Origin: Rhizobium sp. CB3090
GTDB taxonomy: Bacteria; Pseudomonadota; Alphaproteobacteria; Rhizobiales; Rhizobiaceae
Direction: 5' to 3'
Length of the DNA: 64,000 nucleotides
NCBI RefSeq assembly: GCF_029714285.1
Contig: NZ_CP121663.1
Coordinates: forward strand, 930,001-994,000
Shown: positions 1 through 8,537 of the stretch, piece by piece
Layout of the letters: each line of letters opens with the position of its first letter
Numbering within the stretch: position 1 is the first letter of the stretch
Position numbers and translations under genes: made by a program
Notes under the pieces: model-generated
Database searches by the model: none
The model's input: the letters and a program-made list of their open reading frames with translations, nothing else
What the model was told of the DNA's origin: nothing

Positions 1-62
1 ACGCGTTTTTCACCATCGCGAACATGGCCGACTGCCATTGCAAGTTCCTCGCGTCTGCGCAT
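1..62 (-). CDS. Partial small protein of unknown function (N-terminus only)
   Basis: An ATG on the minus strand at 62-60 is preceded by a strong AGGAGG ribosome binding site five bases upstream. The first 20 codons read MRRREELAMAVGHVRDGEKR and then run off the left edge. The pattern HV-x-x-GE resembles the start of a family of short rhizobial proteins of unknown function, but this is from memory and only 20 residues are visible. It is charged and shows no signal peptide. The call rests mainly on the ribosome binding site and open frame, so confidence is moderate. Confidence 0.45.
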   Translation of the reverse strand, partial: MRRREELAMAVGHVRDGEKR

Positions 63-553
63 GGTCGCCTCCTCAAGGAGATTTCCATGCATCATGAACT
101 CAGTTATGGCTCAAATCCAGCAGCTTCCGCCGCATGAGTAGCAGATGCGTAATTTCCTTGGGCTCCTGGCTCAGATAATTCAATCCTCTGAGGCTCGTCG
201 CGTCTCCTTCCTAAAATGGCGTTTATTCCTTCTGGCTGCAGATCGCCTCCGCAATGATCGAAGCGTCGGCATAAGCTCCTCTATTTCGGCCTGCAATCGA
301 TAGTGTCGCGAAATACCCGTCACGATATTCTCTTTCACTAACTCACACGATTGTTCCGCCCCTCTCTCGAGGCCTCCACCTGCGAGGCATTTTTTAAACG
401 AGTTCGATCCTCGGCTTGTTCCTGCTTGACGTCAGAAATCTCACCAGCCGCAGGGGGAACTTCCAGCGCTCTCCACCGTTCAGTTTGATTATTCGAAACG
501 TGAATCACGATGCTCAATTTTGAGAGCATTGCGGCGACCGATGAGGTATCACG
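63..553. other. Intergenic stretch without a supported gene
   Basis: About 490 bases separate the partial minus-strand gene from the HD-domain gene. A short minus-strand frame near 338-529 and a 30-codon minus-strand frame near 197-289 are open, but neither looks like a protein family I know. The sequence is AT-richer than its surroundings. I see no RNA gene or clear terminator here. Confidence 0.5.
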
Positions 554-988
554 ATGTTATCGACCGACCCGGACCACGCTATGGAAATCGCGATCAGAGC
601 GCATGCGGGCCAGACCGATAAACTCGGCAATCCTTATGTCGAGCATTGTCGTCGCGTGGCGCTGGCGGTTTCGGGTGAGGACGAGAAGATCGTGGCATAT
701 CTGCATGATGTCGTGGAAAAGGGTCCAGGCTGGAGCATCGATCGCCTTCGGCAGGAAGGTTTCTCCCTTTCAGTGCTCGCAGCCGTCGATGCCCTCACCA
801 AACGGACTGACGAGGATGAGAATGCCTTTGTCCGCCGTGCGATCGCAAATGCCATCGCAAGGCCGGTAAAGAAGGCCGATCTTGAGGACAACTTATGGCA
901 GCAGCAGCAGATCGGCGGCGATACTGGCAAGTATCGGCATGGCCTCGATATTATTAGCCGGTCGCCGCCGGCAGCCGACCTTTCGTAA
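554..988 (+). CDS. HD-domain phosphohydrolase, RelA/SpoT-hydrolase-like
   Basis: This 144-residue protein resembles the metal-dependent hydrolase domain of RelA/SpoT enzymes. Near residues 14-34 it has AHAGQTDKLGNPYVEHCRRVA, matching the first helix of that domain; the HD pair lies in YLHDVVEKG, and KKADLEDN matches the later conserved segment. No synthetase or TGS domain is present, so it is a stand-alone small hydrolase. Substrate is unknown; (p)ppGpp or another nucleotide is possible from family knowledge only. The ATG follows a GAGGT ribosome binding site at about 543. The last 35 residues are less typical of the family, and a recent C-terminal change cannot be excluded. Confidence 0.7.
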   Translation: MLSTDPDHAMEIAIRAHAGQTDKLGNPYVEHCRRVALAVSGEDEKIVAYLHDVVEKGPGWSIDRLRQEGFSLSVLAAVDALTKRTDEDENAFVRRAIANAIARPVKKADLEDNLWQQQQIGGDTGKYRHGLDIISRSPPAADLS

Positions 989-1170
989 GCGTCGATGGGC
1001 TGCCGGAACATTTGTCACTCGACACGGGTTAGCCTCAGCATATGCCGACGGTCGAATGGCGCGTAGCGCATAGCGCGACGGGGAAAGACTCGGCGCGACC
1101 GGGAGAGACTCTCTGAGTGCAAGCGAAGCGGACGGCCGAATCGCATGCCATTTCACGAAGGAGACACGTC

Positions 1171-1380
1171 ATGACCACGAAGGCAGACGGCGACCCGCGC
1201 CATCACACGCAAAAGATGCAGGCGCGACTGAAGGAAACGATGGACCACTTGCGCGCGGACATTGAAAAAGTCGATGAACCGCAGCTCAAGGCGATGTTCG
1301 AGACCGCCGCGGAAGTGCTCGGAGGACTGAGAAAAGCCTTCAGCGACTATGAGAAGAAGAACGAAAGCGCGTGGCGATAG
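1171..1380 (+). CDS. Small conserved-type hypothetical protein
   Basis: A 69-residue, highly charged, probably helical cytosolic protein that starts MTTKADGD and has a heptad-like middle. The ATG at 1171 has AAGGAG seven bases upstream, which is why it is preferred over an earlier in-frame start. It contains no cysteines, signal peptide or membrane segment. I do not recognise a domain. It stands alone between the HD-domain gene and the convergent nuclease gene, a setting typical of small stress-linked rhizobial genes, but that is inference. Confidence 0.6.
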   Translation: MTTKADGDPRHHTQKMQARLKETMDHLRADIEKVDEPQLKAMFETAAEVLGGLRKAFSDYEKKNESAWR

Positions 1381-1488
1381 AGCGTCAGCGACCTAGACGC
1401 CGACGATCACGTCAATCCGGCAGGCCGCACCGATGCCAGACCGGCCGGTAAACGGCATAGGTCGGGACATGGATTCAGGCTCATGGCA

Positions 1489-2247
1489 TCACTTGCCAAG
1501 GCCGATTTCCGCAATCAACGGGAGATGGTCGGAAGCCAGGCTCGTCAGACGATTTCGAGGCACGGTCGTACCGAGAACGGCCAGATCGGCGCTGACGAAA
1601 ATATGATCCAGCCGCATCAGCGGATAACGCGAGGGAAAGGTCGGCCTCGCCGGCTGATTGCCGAAAAGCTGGACATCCTTCAATGTGCGGGTGGCGAGCC
1701 GATAGGCCGCTGAGACGGGAACGGCATTGAAATCCCCGCAGAGAATGGTTGAAACCAGATCCTTGCCGCTACCCGGCAGCCATGTTGGCCCGAGAAGCGC
1801 CGTCATTTGCTGCATGCGATCACGGCCCCGAAGGCCGAGATGGGTGTTGACGAGGTGCAACTGCCTGTTTCCAACCATGACTTCGACGGAAAGCGCCCCA
1901 CGCGGTTCGCCCAGCGAAGGCAAAGGCCCGGCCTTGATCGCCCTTGTCGGCAAATCCGTTATGAGCGCGTCTCCATATTGCTCGTCGGCTATCGTCAAAG
2001 CCGGATTGAAATGCGCCTCCATCTTCAACAAAGAGGCGATCATTCTCGCCTGATCGACACCGCCGGTTCTGTGGCGGCGAACATCGATCTCCTGCAGCGC
2101 CACGATATCCGCCTGCGCCCCCGCGATAACGGCGGCGATGCGCGCAGGGTCGATCTTGCGGTCCGTACCAATACAACTGTGTACGTTATAGGTCAGAATT
2201 CTGATCGATCTTCCGTAGGGCATGGCCTGCGAACTGGTTTTCGGCAT
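1489..2247 (-). CDS. Endonuclease/exonuclease/phosphatase family protein
   Basis: This 252-residue protein has the full set of motifs of the EEP (DNase I-like) hydrolase fold: LTYNVHSC with metal-binding Asn21, LQEID with Glu53, NTHLG near 134-138, CGDFN with Asp172 and Asn174, LDHIF near 213-217 and a final SDHLP with Asp240-His241. Family members cut phosphodiesters in nucleic acids, phosphoinositides or sphingolipids, so substrate is open. The ATG lies three bases after the stop of the phospholipase D gene, so the two are almost certainly co-transcribed. That pairing with a phospholipase D protein suggests a lipid or membrane substrate. A second in-frame ATG eight codons on is a possible alternative start. 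Confidence 0.82.
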   Translation of the reverse strand: MPKTSSQAMPYGRSIRILTYNVHSCIGTDRKIDPARIAAVIAGAQADIVALQEIDVRRHRTGGVDQARMIASLLKMEAHFNPALTIADEQYGDALITDLPTRAIKAGPLPSLGEPRGALSVEVMVGNRQLHLVNTHLGLRGRDRMQQMTALLGPTWLPGSGKDLVSTILCGDFNAVPVSAAYRLATRTLKDVQLFGNQPARPTFPSRYPLMRLDHIFVSADLAVLGTTVPRNRLTSLASDHLPLIAEIGLGK

Positions 2248-2250
2248 CGC

Positions 2251-3672
2251 TCAGCTCGAACGAAGGATGCGGCGAAGGTGACCGACAAGGTGATAAGATC
2301 CCAGTCGCCCTAACGGATGCACGGGATCGAACAGCGCAGTTCCCGCAATCGGCGTCGTCTTCTCACAGGTCGTTGCAAATGGCTTGAGGCACCGAGGCCC
2401 GACATTCAGCTCTGTGATCGCCTCGATCAACGATCCGGTCCGTTGAAAGACATTTCGAACTGCGCCGGCAGCGCAGCCGAGGTATTCCGCCACGAGCGTG
2501 TTGCGCAGCTCATCGATTGCCAAACGGTGAGTGGGCTTAAGTGCCTGAAAGAGAATATCGCATTCGGTGTCGAGCCCCTCGGATCGATGGTTGAGATTGG
2601 AGGAACCAATGCGGAGCACATCGTCGTCGGCGATCAGAAGTTTCGAGTGAACGAGCAGTTCGACCTGCTTTTCACCGTCGGGAACCACCGGGTAGAAGAC
2701 GCGCAGCCGGCCATGACGATCCGCATTCGTGAGACGCCGTATGATCCTGTCGCGATTCCTTCCCATGACAAAGTTCTCGATCAAGCCATGGGACTTGCGC
2801 GTGCAGACGATGACGACCTCCGGCCCGCTGCCTTCCTGCAGGCGAGCTGCAATGGCCTCCGCGACATTGAACGAGGCAAGATATTGCGTTTCGATATAAA
2901 GGTGACGCCTCGCCTTGGCGATCACCTCCTTTGTCACGGCAATTCCCTGGCGGAGCCCCCTCCTGAAGAAGGTCGCCGGTTCGGTTGTCGCAAGTCTGAC
3001 CGGCACATTCTCCAGCGATGCCATGAGATCGTCGGGCCAGCCAACAGCCGCCTGCGCCGGCAGGGCCCTGTATTCCTCGCCGGTGGCATCCATCCATCGT
3101 CGCCTCGCCACAGAGGCGATGAGCCTTGCCGCATCCCCCGTAACCATGGCTTGGAGGTCGTGAAGCGGCTCGTAGAATACACCTTGGGAATCGCACTTCA
3201 GCTTGTCGCGAACCCCGTGGCCGCAGGTGTCCCAGCGCCGTGACATCAGATCGATCCCACCGATGAAGGCGACGGAATCGTCGACGCAGACAAGTTTCTG
3301 ATGGTGACATCCGCGTATGGCGGGCTGGATGGCAAAGCGCAGGTCGATGCGATTGTTCTTGGGGAAACTTTTCTTGCGCAACACTTTCAAGGATTTTTCG
3401 GAATAAAGCGGTCCCAAGGCCCAGATCAAAATTCGGATTTCAAGATCGGGATTGGCATCCGCAAGAGCATGCAGGAGATCACCCAGCGTTTCCTTGGAAT
3501 TTTCAGGCTGCAGGCAGATATCGGGATTGAAGTCCCATCCGATGATCCAGACCCGCTTTCGCGCATGACGTAAAATGTGCGCCAACCGCGAGAAATAAGC
3601 ACTGCCGTTGATGAGGAAGGCCGTCCTTGCCGCAATACCTTCCAACCGCACATCTTCGGCTTTCAGCGACAT
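2251..3672 (-). CDS. Phospholipase D / cardiolipin synthase-like protein
   Basis: From the ATG at 3672 this is a 473-residue protein with two HKD (HxKxxxxD) catalytic motifs: His124-Lys126-Asp131 in GCHHQKLVCVDD, and His342-Lys344-Asp349 in VHSKLLIADD, the second followed by GSSNLN. Two HKD motifs define the phospholipase D superfamily, whose members transfer or hydrolyse phosphatidyl groups through a phosphohistidine intermediate. There is no obvious N-terminal membrane pair as in classical cardiolipin synthase, so it resembles the soluble phospholipase D proteins found in rhizobia. An upstream in-frame start at 3774 exists, but the extra residues are Arg-rich and unlike the family; AAAGGAG lies upstream of 3672, though spaced rather far. 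It leads a two-gene unit with the nuclease at 1489-2247. Confidence 0.85.
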   Translation of the reverse strand: MSLKAEDVRLEGIAARTAFLINGSAYFSRLAHILRHARKRVWIIGWDFNPDICLQPENSKETLGDLLHALADANPDLEIRILIWALGPLYSEKSLKVLRKKSFPKNNRIDLRFAIQPAIRGCHHQKLVCVDDSVAFIGGIDLMSRRWDTCGHGVRDKLKCDSQGVFYEPLHDLQAMVTGDAARLIASVARRRWMDATGEEYRALPAQAAVGWPDDLMASLENVPVRLATTEPATFFRRGLRQGIAVTKEVIAKARRHLYIETQYLASFNVAEAIAARLQEGSGPEVVIVCTRKSHGLIENFVMGRNRDRIIRRLTNADRHGRLRVFYPVVPDGEKQVELLVHSKLLIADDDVLRIGSSNLNHRSEGLDTECDILFQALKPTHRLAIDELRNTLVAEYLGCAAGAVRNVFQRTGSLIEAITELNVGPRCLKPFATTCEKTTPIAGTALFDPVHPLGRLGSYHLVGHLRRILRSS

Positions 3673-3789
3673 GGCAGAACCGTTTGCTCCTTTCTGTTTC
3701 CGACAGCCGATCGTGCTCCGACAGGTCCTTGTCGCTTTCGCCCTACCGAAACGCAAACGCCTGGATTTTGCCAAGGTTCCGCCGAAGGA

Positions 3790-4190
3790 TGTTTGATCTG
3801 GTGGTTAGTTTCGTCGGCGCGGATTTCATCGACCTGCTTCGCGAGCATGGCATCGCGCTTGTCTGCGCCGACACGGTCGAGTGGCCACTGCTGATGGATG
3901 TGACGGCCGACTTTGTCCATTGCCGCCTCCATGGCTCTGAAGAACTCTATGTCAGTGGTTAGACGACAAGGCACTGGATATCTGGGCGGACAGGATCGAT
4001 GACTGGGGCGCACGGTCGCGAGCCGGAAAATGCCAACCGCGTGCTTAAGCCGCTGAAGCAGCCCCGCGACGGTCGCGATGTCTATGTTTATTTCGACAAC
4101 GACGCGAAAGTGCGAGCCCTGCGGATGCGCAAGCGCTTGCCGCAAAGCTTGGATTGGCAAATCCCGCCACTGCCGGAAAAAGTTCAAAAT
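3790..4190 (+). pseudogene. Decayed DUF72 protein remnant
   Basis: Fragments of a DUF72 protein are readable in two forward frames. One frame gives LLREHGIALVCADTVEWP, DVTADFVHCRLHG and EELYVSG up to a TAG at 3960. Removing that stop by restoring one base (GGTTA read as GGTTAT) gives DDKALDIWADRIDDW in the next frame. Later, RDVYVYFDNDAKVRA returns in the first frame, and PADAQALAAKLGL follows after another shift. At least three frame changes are needed and the N-terminal half is absent, so this is gene debris beside the phospholipase D gene. DUF72 function is not established. Confidence 0.7.
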
Positions 4191-4232
4191 TGGCTCTGGC
4201 TTGACTTTCCGACCGCATCATTCAAAACCGAC

Positions 4233-5537
4233 TTAAAGGAACCATGTCACGACCATTCCAACAACGGATGCGGCCACGACTGCCGTCGACGCCCACCCGA
4301 GCCAGCGCAGCCAGCCGGTAACCGTAAACTTTCCCATAATCTGCTTTTTCGCAGTCATGAGCATCATGATGGTCATGACGGGTACGGCTACGATCCCGTT
4401 GATTACTGCGCTCCAATAAAGAGCGGAAATGGGATTGACCGGTGTAAACAATATGCCCATTCCGAGAATGCAGGCCGTGATCAAAGTCGCATAAAATGCT
4501 TTTGCATGCTTCGGTTTCCTTGAGAGGCCGACCGGCCATTTGAAAGCCTCGCCAATGGAGTAGGCGGCTGCGCCGGCAAGGACCGGAACTGCAAGCAACC
4601 CGGTGCCCAATATGCCGACGGCGAACACGATGAACGCGACATCGCCCGCGATGGGTCGCAATGCCTCGGCTGCCTGCGCCGAAGATGAGATCGCCGTAAC
4701 GCCGGCCGCATGGAGTGTTGCCGCAGTCGTCGCGATAATCGCGAGAGCTATGATGTTTGAAAATCCCATGCCGATCAAAGTGTCGGCGTGGATGCGCGTG
4801 AGCTCGGCCGGTGCTTCTCTCGGCGCTTCGACCAGCGGATGTTTGTGACGATCGACTTGCTCCTCCTCGACTTCCTGGGAAGCCTGCCAGAAGAACAAAT
4901 AGGGAGAAATCGTAGTACCCAAAATCGCGACGATGGTCGTGAAGAATTCAGCATTCCAGATGATCTTGGGCAGGACAAGGCCTGCCATGGCCGCGCCCCA
5001 TGATATGTTGACCGCAAACACGGCAGCAACATAAGCAAAGAGGCTGAGCGTCATCCATTTAAGCACCGCGGCGTAACGATCGTACTCGACAAAAACGCTG
5101 GCTATGGCACAAGCGCTTCCGAAGCCGACGACATAAAGCGTCTCAGGTCCACCAACAAGAAGTTTCAATGCATCAGCCATCGCGCTGAGGTCAGCTCCGA
5201 TATTGATCGTGTTTGCTATGAAAAGCAGTCCCACAATGAAATAGAGCAGCCAGGCGGGGTAGTGCCGGCACACATTTCCCGCGATGCCATGCCCGGTCGT
5301 GCGCCCGATCCGCGCGCAAATCTCCTGAATTGCCGACATCAGCGGATATGTCAGCAGCATTGTCCATCCGATGCCATACCCAAGTTGAGCCCCCGCCTGA
5401 CTGTATGTTCCTATTCCGGAGGGATCATCGTCCGAAGCACCGGTGATAAAGCCCGGGCCTAAAATTCTCAGGAACCGGCGAAAGGCTCCATTCCCCGCCT
5501 TTGACCCTTGTCGCTCCGTGGTCTCAGTCACAGACAT
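4233..5537 (-). CDS. Nramp-family divalent metal transporter
   Basis: A 434-residue inner-membrane protein with about eleven hydrophobic segments. Near residues 36-47 it has the first-helix signature DDDPSGIGTYSQ, corresponding to the metal-binding Asp-Pro-x-x motif of Nramp carriers. Nramp proteins move Mn2+, Fe2+ or related ions with protons. The sequence departs from classical MntH (DPG-N) in this motif, so metal preference should not be assumed. A GGGAG site sits immediately before the ATG. It is a single gene; no Fur- or MntR-like box was identified with confidence upstream, where an insertion sequence begins about 280 bases away. Confidence 0.82.
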   Translation of the reverse strand: MSVTETTERQGSKAGNGAFRRFLRILGPGFITGASDDDPSGIGTYSQAGAQLGYGIGWTMLLTYPLMSAIQEICARIGRTTGHGIAGNVCRHYPAWLLYFIVGLLFIANTINIGADLSAMADALKLLVGGPETLYVVGFGSACAIASVFVEYDRYAAVLKWMTLSLFAYVAAVFAVNISWGAAMAGLVLPKIIWNAEFFTTIVAILGTTISPYLFFWQASQEVEEEQVDRHKHPLVEAPREAPAELTRIHADTLIGMGFSNIIALAIIATTAATLHAAGVTAISSSAQAAEALRPIAGDVAFIVFAVGILGTGLLAVPVLAGAAAYSIGEAFKWPVGLSRKPKHAKAFYATLITACILGMGILFTPVNPISALYWSAVINGIVAVPVMTIMMLMTAKKQIMGKFTVTGWLRWLGWASTAVVAASVVGMVVTWFL

Positions 5538-5814
5538 GCTCCCGCTTCTTCAGCCAAGCGCAGAAAACATAGTGTCGGACTTTTCAACTGCCGGCGCTGG
5601 CGTGCTGAAAGAAGCTGTAAAAAGCCAAATAGTTCCAATAGGATTCTTCAGATCGGAACGATCGAGTAATTATCTGAAATTGCCATCCTTCGGCCCGACA
5701 GGGCCTGCTTCCCGCTTTGATCCCCAGAATATGAGCGCCTGCATCCTGATTGGTGATGGAAGCAGTCGTGCAGGCGGTTCGAGCCAATCCTTTCGGCTTG
5801 GCCTCTACCCATGC
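5538..5814. other. Intergenic stretch between transporter gene and insertion sequence
   Basis: No supported gene. Two minus-strand frames are open across it and into the insertion sequence, but they cross the element boundary and do not resemble any protein family I know. The region probably holds the promoter of the Nramp gene and the original upstream part of whatever the insertion displaced. Confidence 0.45.
5810..5814. repeat. Left copy of 5-bp target-site duplication
   Basis: CATGC directly precedes the left terminal inverted repeat of the insertion sequence; the matching copy is at 7036-7040. Confidence 0.7.
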
Positions 5815-7035
5815 GGGACCGTTGCATAATAGAGTGAAAGGACACGGCTTGAGGGATAGGGTCGTGTTTTGGGGTCCGCTATGTTGGTTAGCGGGCTGAT
5901 TTTGGGTGGCTGTTTTGGGTTTGAGTGGGCGGCGGACGGAGTCCGAGCCCTGGCTCAGGCGCTGAGCGTCACCCAGCGACGCATGTTGAAGGCGATTGCC
6001 GTCATCAGCACCTGGGCTTGCGCCTTGATTAGTCCCCGATAACGAATGACCGAAAGACCCATGCGGCGCTTCCATGTGGCAAAAGTCGTCTCGACGGCAG
6101 CGCGCCGGCGGGCGATCAGATCATTCAAGCGTTGCAGCTTCGGCGGCAGTGTGCGGTGATGTTTGTTGGGCCGGCGCATCAGCCGCGCCTTGATGCCTCT
6201 GGCCTTCAGCTTCTTCTCGCGGGCATGGGTATGATAAGCGCTATCGGCCAATACCGCCTGTTCGTCACCGCAGATCAGATCATCGGCGCAGACCGTGTCG
6301 TTGACATTGGCCGGGGTGGTGATCAGCCGGCGGATCAGGCCCGAGCCCTCATCGACACCGACATGGGCCTTGTAGCCGTAAGACGAGCCCTGCCGGCCCT
6401 TGCGCCGTGTGAAACGGGCATCCGGGTCGCTCAGCTTCACCAGCGGCGCCGTGTCCACGTCATCGTCATCTCCTGCTGGTTCGCCAACCTGCTGTCCGGG
6501 CAGGCGCTCCCTCGGCGGCCGAGCGGCTCCCGTCTCGATGATGGTCGCATCCAGCATCGTGCCACGCCGCAGAATCAACCCGGCTTTGTCCAATTGACTG
6601 TCGAGTTCCGCAAACAGCACCTCCAGAAGTCGCGCCTCGATCAGATGGTTGCGGAACCGGCACAAAGTCGTGTGATCGGGAACAGCTTCTCCCAAGCTTA
6701 GGCCAACAAAGCGGCGGAACGACAGCCGATCGTACAGTGCTTCCTCCAGCTCCATGTCCGATAGGCCGTACAGCGACTGCAAAAGCAGCGCCTTGAACAT
6801 GATCAGCGGCGGATAGGCCGGGCGGCCCGCAGCCACGTCATTGCGCAGCCGCTGCAGCACCTTCTCGAACCGGTACCATTTTACAAGTCCCGATAACCGA
6901 TCCAGACGCTGATTGCCACCACTCGCCGGCATCAACGCATCCGCAAAACTGAACTGACCAGTCCGTTTCATCGCCATGCTAATCGTCCCCGTTCAACAAC
7001 AGGGAATCATATCCAACCAATTTTGCAATAGTCCC
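5815..7035. mobile_element. IS5-family insertion sequence
   Basis: A 1,221-bp element with imperfect terminal inverted repeats. The left end begins GGGACCGTTGCATAATAG and the right end, read on the other strand, begins GGGACTATTGCAAAATTG; 16 of the first 22 positions match. The 5-bp sequence CATGC lies directly outside both ends (5810-5814 and 7036-7040), consistent with a target-site duplication. One uninterrupted transposase gene fills it. The intact frame and matching flanks suggest a fairly recent insertion. The exact ISfinder group was not determined. Confidence 0.85.
5955..6977 (-). CDS. IS5-family transposase
   Basis: A 340-residue DDE transposase. The N-terminal part matches the DUF772-like segment of IS5 transposases (YPPLIMFKALLLQSLYGLSD, then VPDHTTLCRFRNHL). 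The catalytic acids are readable as Asp in MLDATIIET, Asp in VLADSAYHT and Glu in AAVETTFATWKRRMG. The frame is uninterrupted, so the enzyme may be active. It mobilises the surrounding 1.2-kb element. Transcription runs away from the downstream DUF1236 gene. Confidence 0.92.
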   Translation of the reverse strand: MAMKRTGQFSFADALMPASGGNQRLDRLSGLVKWYRFEKVLQRLRNDVAAGRPAYPPLIMFKALLLQSLYGLSDMELEEALYDRLSFRRFVGLSLGEAVPDHTTLCRFRNHLIEARLLEVLFAELDSQLDKAGLILRRGTMLDATIIETGAARPPRERLPGQQVGEPAGDDDDVDTAPLVKLSDPDARFTRRKGRQGSSYGYKAHVGVDEGSGLIRRLITTPANVNDTVCADDLICGDEQAVLADSAYHTHAREKKLKARGIKARLMRRPNKHHRTLPPKLQRLNDLIARRRAAVETTFATWKRRMGLSVIRYRGLIKAQAQVLMTAIAFNMRRWVTLSA

Positions 7036-7040
7036 CATGC
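7036..7040. repeat. Right copy of 5-bp target-site duplication
   Basis: CATGC directly follows the right terminal inverted repeat and equals the sequence at 5810-5814. Confidence 0.7.
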
Positions 7041-7123
7041 GCCACAGCGCGCCCGATCCGGCTACTCAGGAACCTTCGCATCCGATGACAGTTAGGAACA
7101 CCATTGAACCAACGGAGGTTGTG

Positions 7124-7435
7124 ATGAAAAGGATTCTCGTTGCCGTGAGTGCGGCACTCTTCGCATCCGGGACAGCTTTTGCTCAAAGCAGCGTTGTCGT
7201 AACACCGGATAGTTCCGACACCGTGGCTGTCCCCGGAGACGTAAGGACGTATGTGACCGAACAAGAAGTTCCATCGGCAACCTATGACGGCGATGTTGTA
7301 GTCGGCGCCGAATTGCCGAGTTCAGTTGAAGTACACACTATTCCCAGCAATAACGACTACGCATATACGATCATCAACAAGAAGCGGGTTATCGTAAACC
7401 CTCACACGCATAAGATTATCGAAATCGTGAAATAG
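7124..7435 (+). CDS. Secreted DUF1236-type protein
   Basis: A 103-residue protein with a clear Sec signal peptide (MKRILVAVSAALFASGTAFA, cleavage predicted after AFA). The mature part matches DUF1236: VRTYVTEQEVPS, YDGDVVVGAELPSSVEVH and a C-terminal YTIINKKRVIVNPHTHKIIE. The domain is common in rhizobial periplasmic proteins and its role is unknown. GGAGG at 7114-7118 fixes the ATG at 7124. The IS5-like element ends only 88 bases upstream, so the original promoter may have been cut off. Confidence 0.85.
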   Translation: MKRILVAVSAALFASGTAFAQSSVVVTPDSSDTVAVPGDVRTYVTEQEVPSATYDGDVVVGAELPSSVEVHTIPSNNDYAYTIINKKRVIVNPHTHKIIEIVK

Positions 7436-7574
7436 CCGAGATACGAAACCAGGCACCGTGGTTGTGAAGCCTTTATGGTTCGGTCGTGGATGAACCCCGG
7501 GGTCACCGCGCATCAACAGCGCCGTCGTTGGCGCTTGTTGGCTTAGAGTCATATCCTGACTGGAAAACGGGCCG

Positions 7575-7820
7575 TCAGGCGCTAGGGGCTTTACCCGGCG
7601 CCCCATGAGCCGGACCTTCTTCCTTAACCTCACGCGGCGTCGGCGTAGTAATGGCGCCGTGGTCGGGATCCCTTACATCCTGTCCCTTCGAACCATCCGC
7701 GCCCATTGCACGCTCACGATCGCGGCTCTCGCGTCTGGCCTTTCGCAAAGCAGTTGCATCGTCGATCAGCGAGGTCAGTTCCTCGTCGGAAAAGTCGGAT
7801 AGATCAATGGTCCTGCTCAT
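7575..7820 (-). CDS. Small acidic/charged hypothetical protein
   Basis: An 81-residue protein beginning MSRTIDLSDFSDEELTSLID, followed by an Arg/Glu-rich helix and a low-complexity Pro/Gly-rich tail. AGGAGG lies just upstream of the ATG at 7820. There is no signal peptide or membrane segment. The N-terminal FSDEEL motif is typical of short rhizobial proteins of unknown role. It lies downstream of, and in the same direction as, the 89-residue gene at 7873-8142, and the pair may share a transcript. Confidence 0.65.
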   Translation of the reverse strand: MSRTIDLSDFSDEELTSLIDDATALRKARRESRDRERAMGADGSKGQDVRDPDHGAITTPTPREVKEEGPAHGAPGKAPSA

Positions 7821-7872
7821 AACGGCCTCCTGGTCTAGTTTTTCTGAGGCTATATCCTCATTCTACGCAGCA

Positions 7873-8142
7873 TTATTGAAGCCTGCCCCATGCCGGGTTC
7901 CAGCGAACCCCCTCGGACAACTCCACATAGATGGGCAAGGTTTCGTCACCCACCATCTTGTTTCGAGCGATCCGAAAGGCATCGTCCGGTTCCATTTCCT
8001 CGCCGGGAAATATGGCATCGTCCTCGCCGGGCCGCGCGACCCTCCAGATAAATCCTCTTATCTGGCCACCGGAATGATAGAACTTGATGACGACCGAGCC
8101 GGGCGGAGCGGCATCCTTGCGATATTGTCGATAGGTCTCCAT
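7873..8142 (-). CDS. Small hypothetical protein
   Basis: An 89-residue protein starting METYRQYRK with a perfect GAGGAGGT ribosome binding site upstream of 8142. The middle contains GQIRGFIWRVARPGEDDAIFPGEE and reads like a compact alpha/beta domain. I do not recognise a named family. It sits between the truncated SDR stump at 8175-8339 and the 81-residue gene, all on the minus strand, so the three may form a small operon. Confidence 0.65.
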   Translation of the reverse strand: METYRQYRKDAAPPGSVVIKFYHSGGQIRGFIWRVARPGEDDAIFPGEEMEPDDAFRIARNKMVGDETLPIYVELSEGVRWNPAWGRLQ

Positions 8143-8174
8143 TTGTACCTCCTCACTACGCCGCGGACCGGTCC

Positions 8175-8339
8175 CTACAGGATCGGTTTGCCTGCCGTCA
8201 CGGCGACGGACTTCTCGCCGGTAAGCCGGCCCGATCCCCGGCAGGACTTTTCGCCATGATCCGGCACCGGCTGGATGGCCGCGGTATGGCCGGGCAGCGG
8301 CTTTTGTGACGGCAATGACGGCGTGGGATGCGTGACCAC
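8175..8339 (-). pseudogene. Truncated N-terminal stump of an SDR oxidoreductase
   Basis: A 54-codon frame starts with GTG at 8339, five bases after AGGAGG. The product contains HTAAIQPVPDHGEKS, GSGRLTGEKS and VAVTAG. This matches, from family knowledge, the unusual N-terminal leader of the general-stress-protein-39-like SDR group (PxPDHGExSYxGSGRLxGKKAxITGG). It breaks off exactly where the nucleotide-binding glycine motif should continue, and no frame after the TAG at 8175 restores it. The strong ribosome binding site is intact, so a short peptide could still be made. Best explained as a deletion scar. Confidence 0.55.
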
Positions 8340-8537
8340 GGCGTCCTCCTTGCTATCGGTGAACTCTCTTTCTCAACCACCCGCCTCCCGCTTGGTTCCC
8401 GAAAAGGGCAAAATCAGCATGGGACAAACGAAAATGACACTACCGTTTTCCAGGAACCTTTCCCGTCCCGCTGCAGTTTTAAAACCGGGTTGCAGGCCTG
8501 TGCGGCCATTCGTCCGCTCATTCGAAAGGACATCTCA

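Noticed and set aside
338..529. 63-codon minus-strand frame near the left edge
   Set aside because: No ribosome binding site of note, no recognisable family, and it crosses the region just before the HD-domain gene.
5584..6075. Minus-strand frame crossing the left end of the insertion sequence
   Set aside because: It spans an element boundary and overlaps the transposase gene in another frame, so it cannot be an ancestral gene.
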